A stretch of 64,000 nt of DNA from Achromobacter spanius (GTDB lineage: Bacteria; Pseudomonadota; Gammaproteobacteria; Burkholderiales; Burkholderiaceae_B). A model generated the notes under the pieces. That model ran no database searches. It was not told the origin of the DNA and was given only the letters and a program-made list of their open reading frames with translations. The stretch's first letter is position 1; each line of letters starts with the position of its first letter. The translations under genes were made by a program, and so were the position numbers. The DNA is taken from positions 2,914,001 to 2,978,000 of the forward strand of contig NZ_CP034689.1 in NCBI RefSeq assembly GCF_003994415.1. Direction: 5' to 3'. Below are positions 27,268 through 35,645 of the stretch, one piece after another.

Positions 27268-28170
27268 TTATTTATCTGCGTTGCGGCTGCCGAAGCGCAA
27301 GGCATGGTCAAGAAACCCTTCCACCGCGGGCGAAATCGAACTGCGGGGCCGCACGAAGATGGCGATCCGCCAGGTCACCACAGGCTGCAGGATGGGGCGA
27401 AACACCAGTCCAAACCCTTCGACCAAGGGGCGAGCCATGGATGGGCAGATCACGTATCCGGACCGTACCCGCAACATGGCCAAGGCCGTGTTCACCCGGT
27501 GGACCGCGACGATGTCCCGGGGATGACGGCTAGACGGCACGTTGGCCAGGACATTCAGCGCCAGGTTGGGCATGTAGTTGATCAAGGGCCGCTCACGCAA
27601 ATCTTTCCAGGTCACCGATTCGCCGCTTGCCAAGGGGTCGTCCGCGCGCAGCGCTGCCCATAAGGGGTCCGCCCGCGCCACGTGCACATCGATTGCGTCG
27701 CCCGTCAACACACCCGCGGGTCCAAAGCCGATGTCCGCGCTGCCATTTTGCAGATTGGTCAACACCTGTTCGATGGGAATATCGTCAAAACGCACTTCTA
27801 TCCCTGGATAAGCCTCGCTGTAACCGGCGATCAGCTCGGGCAGCAACGTGCAGGACAAGGGCTCGGGCGCGGCAACCCGCACCAGTCCGCGCCGCAGCGC
27901 CTTCAGATTACTGACCCCCTCCAACGCCTCGTCCAGGTCCGCGAGTACCCGCCGCACCATGGGCTCGAATGCCTCGCCGATTGCCGAGGCGCTGACGCTG
28001 CGGGTGTTGCGATCCAGCAGCCGTACGCCCAGCCGGCTCTCCAGCTCCTTGACCAAGCCGCTCAGCGCCGCCTGCGAAAGATGCAGGGTTTGCGCCGCCT
28101 CGGAAAAGCTGCCGCATTCCCGTACGGCCAGGAATGCACGCAACTGCCTGAGCGTTACCTCGATTGCCAT
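27268..28170 (-). CDS. LysR-family transcriptional regulator
   Basis: 300 residues: HTH at 1-60 (VTLRQLRAFLAVRECGSFSEAAQTLHLSQ, ALSGLVKELESRLGVRLLDR) and a substrate-binding domain to the end. It lies between the acyl-CoA synthetase operon (downstream, same strand) and a divergent Bug-protein gene at 28353, the usual position for a regulator of both uptake and catabolism of one substrate. Confidence 0.92.
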   Translation of the reverse strand: MAIEVTLRQLRAFLAVRECGSFSEAAQTLHLSQAALSGLVKELESRLGVRLLDRNTRSVSASAIGEAFEPMVRRVLADLDEALEGVSNLKALRRGLVRVAAPEPLSCTLLPELIAGYSEAYPGIEVRFDDIPIEQVLTNLQNGSADIGFGPAGVLTGDAIDVHVARADPLWAALRADDPLASGESVTWKDLRERPLINYMPNLALNVLANVPSSRHPRDIVAVHRVNTALAMLRVRSGYVICPSMARPLVEGFGLVFRPILQPVVTWRIAIFVRPRSSISPAVEGFLDHALRFGSRNADK

Positions 28171-28352
28171 GACGTCTCCTTTATTTCGCCGATTTTCGGC
28201 GGCCTGGAATTTATAACTTTACCCTTTGAATTATCAAGAAAATGAAGTTTGTACTGATAGATTTGCGCCCCTAATATTCCAAAAGATCGCCTCCCCACGC
28301 TATCGGCACGGTGCCGGGACGGCGATCACATACCAATAATCAGGAGACTCTT

Positions 28353-29333
28353 ATGAACATGACCAGGCGGGCTTTTATCGGCACGGCCGCGGCAGGGCTG
28401 TGCGGCGGCGTGGCGCCGCGCGTTTTCGCTCAGGGCGATTGGCCCGCACGCCCCGTCCGCATCATTTCCCCGTATGGCGTCGGCGGCCCCAATGACCTGT
28501 CGGCCCGCCTGATCGCGGAATACCTTGGCCGTCGCCTGCACCAGTCCTTCATCGTCGAAAACAAGACGGGGGCGGGCACCCGGGTGGGCAATGAATTCGT
28601 TGCCCACGCGCCGGCTGACGGCTACACACTGCTGTATGGCGCGGCGCCATACGCCACGTTGGAAGCCCTGTACGGCAAGCTTGGCTACGACCCCAAGAAA
28701 GACCTGCAGGCGGTCGCCATGGCGGCGACCGTGCCATTGTTCTTGATCGTGAATGCCGAGTCGCCGGCACGGACAGCGCAGGAGTTGATCGCTTTAGGCA
28801 AATCGCAGGCCAACGGGCTGACTTTCGGTACACCGGGCACGGGTTCGCTTCCTCACCTTGCCGCCGAACTGTTTCTGCGTGACGCCGACGTCAAGGGTCT
28901 GAGCGTGCAATATCGCGGCGACGTCCCTGCGTATACGGATCTGCTCGCAGGCCGGCTCGACGCGACGCTGACCGCCATCACCGCCGCGCTACCGCACATC
29001 CAGGCAGGCAAGCTGCGGGTATTGGGCGTGGCGTCGCCGGCACGCAGCAAGATCTACCCGGACGCACCGACCTTGCGCGAACAAGGCCTGGCCAACGTGG
29101 TCGCCTCCGGCTGGTACGGCTTCCTGGCTCCCGGCGGGACGCCTGCCGCCGTCGTCAGCCGCCTTGACATGGAAATCAACGGCGCGCTCAACAACGCGGA
29201 CATCCAGCGCAAGTTGCTGGCGCAGGGCATGGAACCCCGTCCCGGCAACGCGGCGGACTTTGCCGGCTTCATCGATAGCGAAATGAAAAAGTGGAGCGGC
29301 TTCATCAAAGAGGCGAAGATCAAGGGAGAGTGA
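28353..29333 (+). CDS. Bug/TctC-type periplasmic solute-binding protein
   Basis: 326 residues. Signal peptide with a twin-arginine-like start (MTRRAFIGTAAAG ... FAQG), then the family pattern WPARPVRIISPYGVGG, FIVENKTGAGTRVGN, PADGYTLLYG and the late PDAPTLREQG. Start ATG follows CAGGAG. Bug proteins bind carboxylic acids or related solutes. No TctA/TctB membrane genes are nearby. Divergent from the LysR gene and the CoA-ligase operon, which suggests it captures the acid activated by that ligase. Confidence 0.92.
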   Translation: MNMTRRAFIGTAAAGLCGGVAPRVFAQGDWPARPVRIISPYGVGGPNDLSARLIAEYLGRRLHQSFIVENKTGAGTRVGNEFVAHAPADGYTLLYGAAPYATLEALYGKLGYDPKKDLQAVAMAATVPLFLIVNAESPARTAQELIALGKSQANGLTFGTPGTGSLPHLAAELFLRDADVKGLSVQYRGDVPAYTDLLAGRLDATLTAITAALPHIQAGKLRVLGVASPARSKIYPDAPTLREQGLANVVASGWYGFLAPGGTPAAVVSRLDMEINGALNNADIQRKLLAQGMEPRPGNAADFAGFIDSEMKKWSGFIKEAKIKGE

Positions 29334-29379
29334 GCGCCAGGCCTGGCGAGGATGCTCGCTGGCTGCCTAGCCTCGCACC

Positions 29380-29703
29380 TCAGCCCGACTTTCCACCCCT
29401 GCGAAACTTCGCCGGCGTCATCCCGATTTCACGCCGAAACACTCGAGTGAAAGCAGCCGGCGACTCGTAGCCAACTTGGCTAGCCACGTCGGACAGAGCG
29501 TGATTCTCCTGAAGCAACCGGCTCGCGCAGTGCATCCGCCATCCGGTCAAATAGTCCAGCGGTGATTGGCCGACCACGGCCTTGAATCTGGCAGCAAAAC
29601 CAGAGCGCGACATGCCGGCCGCGCGCGCCAGCGATTCCACCGTCCAGTCCTGGGCCGGGGCGTCGTGCATCGCTTCCAATGCCAACGCCAGGTGGCGGTC
29701 GGC
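29380..29703 (-). pseudogene. AraC-family regulator, C-terminal remnant
   Basis: About 107 residues: the complete AraC DNA-binding domain (WTVESLARAAGMSRSGFAARFKAV and DVASQVGYESPAAFTRVFRREIG), preceded by DRHLALALEAMHD, the typical linker of AraC regulators with a cupin-like N-terminal domain. An in-frame TAG sits immediately upstream, and nothing like the 180-residue N-terminal domain follows, so the gene has been cut at about 29703, next to repeat DNA. An internal ATG at about 29671-29685 could still yield a free DNA-binding domain. Confidence 0.8.
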
Positions 29704-29811
29704 CTACGGTGGGCAAGCTGCTGCTGCATATGGCTTGAAACTGAAGGCGCTGTAGCTCGCGGGCGTGAGAGTCAGGTGTCGGCTGGTTTGGTCGTGGTTT
29801 CACCGATGTTT

Positions 29812-29970
29812 GATGGGTTTCGCGCGGTAGGTGTTGCGGCATTTGCGAAGGCCTTCTCGCGCTGCACCCATCCTACGGGCGTGAATTGCGTGAATTGCGT
29901 GAATTGTAGGATGGGTGCAGCGCGTCCTATCGATGGCAAGAACATCGCTGCCTATCGCGCGAAACCCATC
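29812..29970. repeat. Nested palindromic repeat, single copy
   Basis: Outer arms GATGGGTTTCGCGCGGTAG (29812) and CTATCGCGCGAAACCCATC (29952) are inverted copies with one mismatch. Inside them GCGCTGCACCCATCCTAC and GTAGGATGGGTGCAGCGC form a second perfect 18-base inverted repeat. The centre holds three tandem GTGAATTGC-type 9-mers. Same design as the arrays at 59277 and 62102. The whole unit could fold into a long double hairpin. Confidence 0.85.
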
Positions 29971-30266
29971 TCGCGGTGTCGTCCACACGCTAGGCGTGCA
30001 TGGCAGCCGAAATCGGCAGACGCATGCACGGGGTGACGCAACGCATGTTGACGCGCACCTTACGGCAGTTTGAGCGTGATGGCCGGTGCTGCGCCATGAT
30101 TTCGACGAGACGCTTCCCAGAGTGGAGCACCAGATCTCGGACTCGGGCATGGCGCTGCTGGTCCGGATGATCCCGTTGTGGACCTGGGGCGTCGGGAATG
30201 CGGATGGCTTCAGGCAAGCGCGGCAGAAGTTCGATCGACAGCAGCCACCGCGCCCACCCCCCCGTT
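29971..30266. other. Unassigned stretch upstream of a TonB receptor 3' end
   Basis: Open frames exist on both strands (for example a plus-strand one with VEHQISDSGMALLVRMIPLW), but none has a clear RBS or a family I recognise. Together with the AraC truncation at 29.7 kb it looks like rearranged remnant DNA. Confidence 0.4.
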
Positions 30267-32711
30267 TCAATACTGATACCGCAACGTCAACATCACACTA
30301 CGCGGTTGCCCGTAGTAGTTCTGCCGCGACGCGCCGCCGAGCTTCTCGTAGTACTTGCGATCGAACAGGTTGTCGACCGTCAGCGTGCCCTCAACGTGGC
30401 GGTTGTAGCGGTAACCAATCTGCGCCGACACGACCGCATAGCTGCCCTGGTCCCAACGCACGTTGCCGCTTTGCAGATAATTCCCGCTGTTCCAGCGCAC
30501 GCCCGTGCCCACGCTGAAGCCTTGCAGCGTCGGTTCGGTAAACCGGTAACGCGTCCACAGGTTGATGGCGTGGCGCGGGGTGATCGTGCTGTACGACAGT
30601 CCTTCCGTGGCCGCGGCCGCCTCCAGGTACTTGGTCTGCGTGTAGGCATAGCCCGCCACGATGTCCCAGTTGGGCAGGGGCGAACCGCTGATCTCGGTTT
30701 CGAAGCCCTGGCTGCGCACCTTGCCCGCCGCCACCGAATACATGGGGTTGTTCAGGTCGCTCATTGCGCGGTTGCGGTCCACGATCTGGAACAGCGCGGC
30801 ATGCGCGTTGAGCCTGCCGTCCATGAACGCACCCTTCAAGCCGGTTTCGATCTGGCGTCCCACGCGCGGCGACAGCGTGTTGCCTTGCGCGTCGATGTCG
30901 GTTTGCGGCTGGAAGATGCTGGTGTAGCTGGCGTAGGCGGACACTTGCGGCGTCAGGTCGTAGACCAAGCCGGCGTACGGCGTGGTGCGCGCGGCGATGC
31001 GCGTTTCGGTCTGGCTGAAGTCGCCGAAGTACTGGTTGGCGTTGCGCGCGTCGTTCTTCCACCAGCCCAGGCGAGCACCCGCGATGAACTTCAAATTGTC
31101 GGTCGCCTGGAAGTTCGCCCGGGTGTACAGGCCGAACTCGCTGGTGCGTCCGTCATTGCCGTTGACCTGTTCCATGTCGGGCATGGGCATGTCGATGACG
31201 GGCTCGTAGACGTTGGTCGGGAACAGCGTGCCGCCGCCGTAATTGAACTGCTTGCGCGTGTAGCTGTAGTCAGCGCCCACCAGCAGGCTGTGTTCGCGGC
31301 CGAAGGCTTCAACCGGCAGGTTCAGGTGGGCGTCCGCGCCGGTGGTTTTCCAGTGGTTGCGGTACGACCAGGCGATAAGGTTGGTATCGCCGGTAAGCGG
31401 GTCGACGGCTCGGTTGGACCAGGTGGTCTGGCGCGTGGGCGTATCGGTATCGCGATGGAACACGCTTGCCTTGACCACGCCACCGCCTTCAAGCCGGTGT
31501 TCCAGGTCGGCAAAGAACTCGGTGGATTCCTCTTCGATGCGGTTCCATTCCGCGCTGAGGTTGGTGCCACGGCGCACGTCAAGCAGCGAGCCATCGGCAT
31601 AGGCGGGCAGGCCGAACGCCGGGGTCGTGCGCGAGCGTTGATGCGTGATGCCGGCCGCCAGCGTGGTGTGCGGCGTCAGGTCGGCCTCGATGATGCCGTA
31701 TAGGGTAGGGCGCTCGGAATTCACGCGGTCCACGAACGAACCGCGATCTTCATAGGCCGCGATGAAGCGGCCGCGAAGCTTGCCCTCGCTATCGAAGGGT
31801 GTGCTCAGGTCGGCCACTGCCCGGTAGTAATCCCAGGACCCCACGCTGGCCTGCGCGCCGAAGGCGAATTCCTGTAGCGGGCGCTTGCGCACCAGATTCA
31901 CGCTGCCGCCAGGTTCACCGGTGCCTTGATACAGCCCGGACGGGCCGCGCAGCACTTCAATGCGGTCGTAGATGGCAAGGTCGAAGCCCGCCGACAGGTT
32001 GCCCGCGCCGGCCGGTGCGCGCAGGCCGTCAAACTGGATCGTATCCAGCGTATAGCCGCGCGAAATAAAGCTGGAAATATTGCCACCGCTGGAAAGCGTT
32101 TCAACGGTGATGCCGGTCACGTTGCGCATTGCGTCCGACAGGCTATTCAAGTTCTGGTCATCCAACTGCTGGCGCGTCACGACCGACACCGACTGCGGAA
32201 TTTCCTTGAGCGTCTGCGTGCCCTTGCCCAGCGTGACGGCATTGCTGGTGTACGAGTCGGTGCCTTCACTGGTGGCGGGCGTAGCCGCGCCCATGACGGT
32301 CACGGCCTCTAGCTGCGTGACGCCGCCTTGCGGCGCGGCCTGCAAGGCATAGGTGCCCGCGGCGCTGGGCACGGCGCGATAGCCGGTGCCCGCAAGCAGG
32401 CGGTCGAAGCCTTGCTGCACGCTCATCTCGCCCGAGATGCCCGGGCTCTGGCGGCCGGCCAGCCAAGCGGGGTCGTAGACGATCTGTACGCCGGCCGCAG
32501 CGGCATAGCGCGCCAGTACGGTATCGAGCGTGCCCGCGCCGATCTCCACGGCGCGCACTTGCGAGCTGGGCGTCGTGCCGCGCTGTGCCACCGACTGTGC
32601 TGCGGTCTGCGCGCCCGCCGTTGCACTCGCCATGGCGGTGCACCAAAGCGCTGACCAGATCATTGCCTTGCGGGGTGCTTTGCCCCGCGTTGCGCGTACA
32701 CGTGCCATCAC
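30267..32711 (-). CDS. TonB-dependent siderophore receptor with STN signalling domain
   Basis: 814 residues. Signal peptide (cleavage near ASATAGAQ), secretin/TonB N-terminal STN domain at about 52-125 (IGAGTLDTVLARYAAAAGVQ), plug at about 160-290 (IPQSVSVVTRQQLDDQ, YDRIEVLRGPSGL), and a 22-strand barrel ending LTLRYQY. The STN domain means it signals ligand binding to the FecR protein encoded just upstream. Same strand and order as fecI-fecR-receptor loci; 124 bases separate it from fecR, with a Fur-box-like sequence there. Imports a ferric siderophore; which one cannot be told. Confidence 0.94.
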   Translation of the reverse strand: MMARVRATRGKAPRKAMIWSALWCTAMASATAGAQTAAQSVAQRGTTPSSQVRAVEIGAGTLDTVLARYAAAAGVQIVYDPAWLAGRQSPGISGEMSVQQGFDRLLAGTGYRAVPSAAGTYALQAAPQGGVTQLEAVTVMGAATPATSEGTDSYTSNAVTLGKGTQTLKEIPQSVSVVTRQQLDDQNLNSLSDAMRNVTGITVETLSSGGNISSFISRGYTLDTIQFDGLRAPAGAGNLSAGFDLAIYDRIEVLRGPSGLYQGTGEPGGSVNLVRKRPLQEFAFGAQASVGSWDYYRAVADLSTPFDSEGKLRGRFIAAYEDRGSFVDRVNSERPTLYGIIEADLTPHTTLAAGITHQRSRTTPAFGLPAYADGSLLDVRRGTNLSAEWNRIEEESTEFFADLEHRLEGGGVVKASVFHRDTDTPTRQTTWSNRAVDPLTGDTNLIAWSYRNHWKTTGADAHLNLPVEAFGREHSLLVGADYSYTRKQFNYGGGTLFPTNVYEPVIDMPMPDMEQVNGNDGRTSEFGLYTRANFQATDNLKFIAGARLGWWKNDARNANQYFGDFSQTETRIAARTTPYAGLVYDLTPQVSAYASYTSIFQPQTDIDAQGNTLSPRVGRQIETGLKGAFMDGRLNAHAALFQIVDRNRAMSDLNNPMYSVAAGKVRSQGFETEISGSPLPNWDIVAGYAYTQTKYLEAAAATEGLSYSTITPRHAINLWTRYRFTEPTLQGFSVGTGVRWNSGNYLQSGNVRWDQGSYAVVSAQIGYRYNRHVEGTLTVDNLFDRKYYEKLGGASRQNYYGQPRSVMLTLRYQY

Positions 32712-32805
32712 TCTTTCATCCTTTCATCGTCAAGCAAGAAGCGCCCGCATCCCCTCGATGCGGTTTCACTACCTACTCCGCACGACAACGAAAAAGTGAT
32801 CACCT

Positions 32806-32828
32806 GAATGCAAATTATTTTTATTGCG
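32806..32828 (-). promoter_or_regulatory. Fur-box-like sequence before the receptor gene
   Basis: AT-rich island AATGCAAATTATTTTTATTG in a GC-rich background, resembling a degenerate Fur site, between fecR and the receptor start. Assigned by eye. Confidence 0.35.
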
Positions 32829-32835
32829 CGTCAGA

Positions 32836-33813
32836 TCAAGCGCCCGCCGGCCCGACCGATACCCAGTAGCGCGTGACGCGTTGCACGGCAATCGGCAGGC
32901 GTTCGGCCAACGCGCGCAGGGCGGCATCGGTATCGCGTAGCGACAGGGCGCCCGATACCCGCAGGTTGGCAACCTGGGGCGAGCAGCGCAGGATGCCCGG
33001 GCGATGCCGAGCCAGCTCGGACACCACATCGGCCAGGCGCTGGTCGCGCACGACCAACATGCCTTGTTCCCAGAGCGCCGCGCTGTCGTCCACCGGCGCG
33101 ATCCCGCCGGCCTGGGCTAGCGTGAAGCTGCCGCGTTGCCCCGCGTCGATGCGCAAGGGGGCGGCGTGCGCGGGGCGCGCCAGTACGGCGTGTTCAAACA
33201 CCATGACCTCGGTGCGATCATCGATCAAACGCACCGAAAAGCGCGTGCCCAATGCTTGCACCTCGCCTTGCGGGGTCTGCACTACAAACGGTCGGTAGGT
33301 GGATTGCGGTTCCTGCCCGGTGGTCACCATGACCTCGCCCGCCATCAGCACCAGACGGCGCTCAGCAGTGCCAAAGCGCAGATCGACGGCGCTGCCGCTG
33401 TTCAGTACCAGCCGCGTGCCATCGTCCAGCACGCGTGTCAATTGTTCGCCCGCGGCGGTGCGCATGTCCGCGCGCCAGGCGGGCGCTTCGCGCCACGCCA
33501 TCCAGCCGACCGGTGCCACAACGCCCAGGCCCAGCGCCACGCGCAGCACGGCGCGGCGGCCTTGCCGCTTGCGGGTGGCGCGCAGCACGTCATGGCCGAT
33601 CTGGGCGGGCAGGCCGTCAAACGCGCCCAGCACCTGCTCGGCACGTGCCCAAGCCTGCACATGAGCTTCGTTCTGCTCAAGCCAACGTTCGAATGCTCGT
33701 CGGGTGGTTGCATCGGCGGGTTCGTAGCGCAGCCGGATCACCCAGTCGGCCGCTTCTTCCAGCAACCGGTCGCTGGGCATGGCCGTCATGGCGTTGCTGC
33801 CCAGCGCGCTCAT
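32836..33813 (-). CDS. FecR-type transmembrane anti-sigma regulator
   Basis: 325 residues: N-terminal cytosolic DUF4880 part (EEAADWVIRLRYEPADATTRRAFERWL), one transmembrane helix at about 92-108 (ALGLGVVAPVGWMAW), FecR domain at about 120-215 (GEQLTRVLDDGTRLVLNSGS), and a C-terminal domain that contacts the receptor STN domain (DQRLADVVSELARHRPGIL). Its ATG overlaps the sigma-factor stop (ATGA). It should hold the sigma factor until the receptor signals. Confidence 0.92.
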   Translation of the reverse strand: MSALGSNAMTAMPSDRLLEEAADWVIRLRYEPADATTRRAFERWLEQNEAHVQAWARAEQVLGAFDGLPAQIGHDVLRATRKRQGRRAVLRVALGLGVVAPVGWMAWREAPAWRADMRTAAGEQLTRVLDDGTRLVLNSGSAVDLRFGTAERRLVLMAGEVMVTTGQEPQSTYRPFVVQTPQGEVQALGTRFSVRLIDDRTEVMVFEHAVLARPAHAAPLRIDAGQRGSFTLAQAGGIAPVDDSAALWEQGMLVVRDQRLADVVSELARHRPGILRCSPQVANLRVSGALSLRDTDAALRALAERLPIAVQRVTRYWVSVGPAGA

Positions 33814-34319
33814 GCGGCGACAGCCATGCAGGCCATCAAGGCCTTGCGCAGATGGCGCCGTACCGTAATCACGGGTTTGCCGGTTTGCTCGGAGATCTCT
33901 TGCAAGGTCAGACCGTCCAGCTGCGCCAGCAGGAACATGTCGCGCGTGGCCGCAGGCAGGCGCTGCAGCATGGCGTCAATTGCCACCAGGGTCTGCACGA
34001 TGATGAGGCCCGTTTCCGGCGGCGGCACTTGCGGTTCGGGCAGATGCGCGATGGCGTCCAGGTAGGCTTGCTGCACCGCGCGGCGGCGCCAATGGTCAAC
34101 CAGCAACCCCTTGGCGATATGCGTGATCAGGGCGCGTGGCTCTTCACGCAACACGGGCGGGCGGCGGGCGGCCATCAGCCGCAAGAACGTGTCCTGCGCC
34201 AGATCGGCCGCGTCGCCGCTGTCGCCCAGCTTGCGATGGAGCCAGCCTTGCAGCCAGCCATGGTGATGGCGATAAAGCTGCTCGACGGCGGGGAGGGTAA
34301 AAGAGTCGGGTGATGGCAA
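33810..34319 (-). CDS. FecI-type ECF sigma factor
   Basis: 169 residues: sigma region 2 (LYRHHHGWLQGWLHRKLGDS, AADLAQDTFLRLM) and region 4 (LDGLTLQEISEQTGKPVITV, RRHLRKALMAC). The only start that keeps region 2 whole is a TTG at 34319. It directs the receptor gene of this locus once released by the adjacent FecR. The upstream DNA, overlapping the MFS stop, contains a Fur-box-like sequence. Confidence 0.92.
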   Translation of the reverse strand: MPSPDSFTLPAVEQLYRHHHGWLQGWLHRKLGDSGDAADLAQDTFLRLMAARRPPVLREEPRALITHIAKGLLVDHWRRRAVQQAYLDAIAHLPEPQVPPPETGLIIVQTLVAIDAMLQRLPAATRDMFLLAQLDGLTLQEISEQTGKPVITVRRHLRKALMACMAVAA

Positions 34320-34342
34320 GATGCCCGGAAGTTTACAGAATG

Positions 34343-34362
34343 CGAATAAGAAATACTATTAC
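34343..34362 (-). promoter_or_regulatory. Fur-box-like sequence upstream of fecI-type gene
   Basis: GAATAAGAAATACTATTAC is a strongly AT-rich 19-mer with the alternating A/T pattern of a Fur site, 25 bases before the TTG start. Iron repression is the expected control for such loci. Assigned by eye. Confidence 0.4.
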
Positions 34363-35645
34363 TTAGATTGCGCGGGCGGGTGCCAACGCGGCGTGCGCGC
34401 AACATGCTGCGTTTTGTCCGAACTGGTTATTGCCGCCGCCAGCGCGCTGCCCACAACCGCCGCGGCAATCGGCAGCCCGTAGCTGCCGCTTAAATCGTAG
34501 GCATATCCCGCCGCAACCGGCCCGACCAAGGTGCCAAGCGCCACGCTGGTATACAGCGCCCCAATAATCCCGCTGATATGGCGGCCACCAAAAGCGTCCA
34601 TCACGACCGCCGGTAGCAGCGCTACCCAGCCGCCATAGAACACGCCAAACACCAAGGCGAATAACGCCAGCGTCCAAAACTGGCTGCAAGCGCCCCAGGC
34701 TGCCAGCGTGGCGGCGATTCCACCGTACATGGCCGCCAGCGCGTTGCGCCTGCCAATGCGATCCGCCAGCGGACCCAGGCAGAACCGGCCAGCCGTGCTG
34801 CCCACGCCGATCTGGCTAAGCAGCAGCACGGCCAGTTCGGGCTTTACACCGTGGTCCATTGCGTAGGGCACCAAATGCACGAACGGCACAAAGACGCCAA
34901 ACGCGCAGACCAGGCAGGCGGCATATAGCTTGGCGAAAGGCTTGCTGCGGACGGCGTCCCGTACCGACAGGCCTTCGGGTGCTGGCGTGCTTGCTGACGT
35001 CGGGGCCGGTGGCTCGCCATCTGGCGTCAGGCCCCGGTCCAGCGGCGAGTTTTCCACCCAACGCGATGCGGCCACACCCAGCACCGCTATGCCCACGGCC
35101 AACGCAAGATAGGCGCTTCGCCATCCCCACAGCCCGATCAGCGTCGCAGCCAGTGGCGGCATCAGCAGCGTGCCCACCCCGATGCCGCTGACCGCCAGCC
35201 CCGACGCCAGCCCGCGCCGCCGCTGAAACCAGCGCTGCACCGCGCCCACCACCGGCACATACGAACATCCCACACCCAGGCCCACGCCCAGCCCATAAGC
35301 CAGATAGATCTGCGTCATGTTCTGTGCAGCGGCGGCAAGCAACAGGCCCAAGGCCAGCAGTAGCATTCCCGTCAGCGCCAACGCTCTTGATCCGTATCGG
35401 TCGGCCAACGGCCCGCTGAATACACCGAATCCAAAGTACAGGCATCCCGCCAGCGAGAACACCAGCGACACCGCCCCGCGCGAGGCGCCGAAGTCGCGTT
35501 GCAAGGCATCGACAAACGAGCTGAAGGAATAGGCGCTGCCGAAGCCCAGCAAGGTAATGGCGAAGGCGGCGGCCACGACGAACCACCCATGAAAAATTCG
35601 GCCATGGGTGGACGGCGTTGCGGTCTGTGGTGGGGGCATCGTCAT
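34359..35645 (-). CDS. MFS transporter, monocarboxylate/OFA-like
   Basis: 428 residues, 12 helices. The start GWFVVAAAFAITLLGFGSAYSF and the GPLADRYGSR loop, with FGASRGAVSLVFSLAG, are the pattern of the oxalate:formate antiporter / monocarboxylate group. Its ATG overlaps the amidase stop (ATGA), so the two genes form one translationally coupled operon. Likely carries the amidase substrate or the released acid. The open frame continues 327 codons upstream, antisense-like within the amidase gene, and was discarded. Confidence 0.9.
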   Translation of the reverse strand: MTMPPPQTATPSTHGRIFHGWFVVAAAFAITLLGFGSAYSFSSFVDALQRDFGASRGAVSLVFSLAGCLYFGFGVFSGPLADRYGSRALALTGMLLLALGLLLAAAAQNMTQIYLAYGLGVGLGVGCSYVPVVGAVQRWFQRRRGLASGLAVSGIGVGTLLMPPLAATLIGLWGWRSAYLALAVGIAVLGVAASRWVENSPLDRGLTPDGEPPAPTSASTPAPEGLSVRDAVRSKPFAKLYAACLVCAFGVFVPFVHLVPYAMDHGVKPELAVLLLSQIGVGSTAGRFCLGPLADRIGRRNALAAMYGGIAATLAAWGACSQFWTLALFALVFGVFYGGWVALLPAVVMDAFGGRHISGIIGALYTSVALGTLVGPVAAGYAYDLSGSYGLPIAAAVVGSALAAAITSSDKTQHVARTPRWHPPAQSK

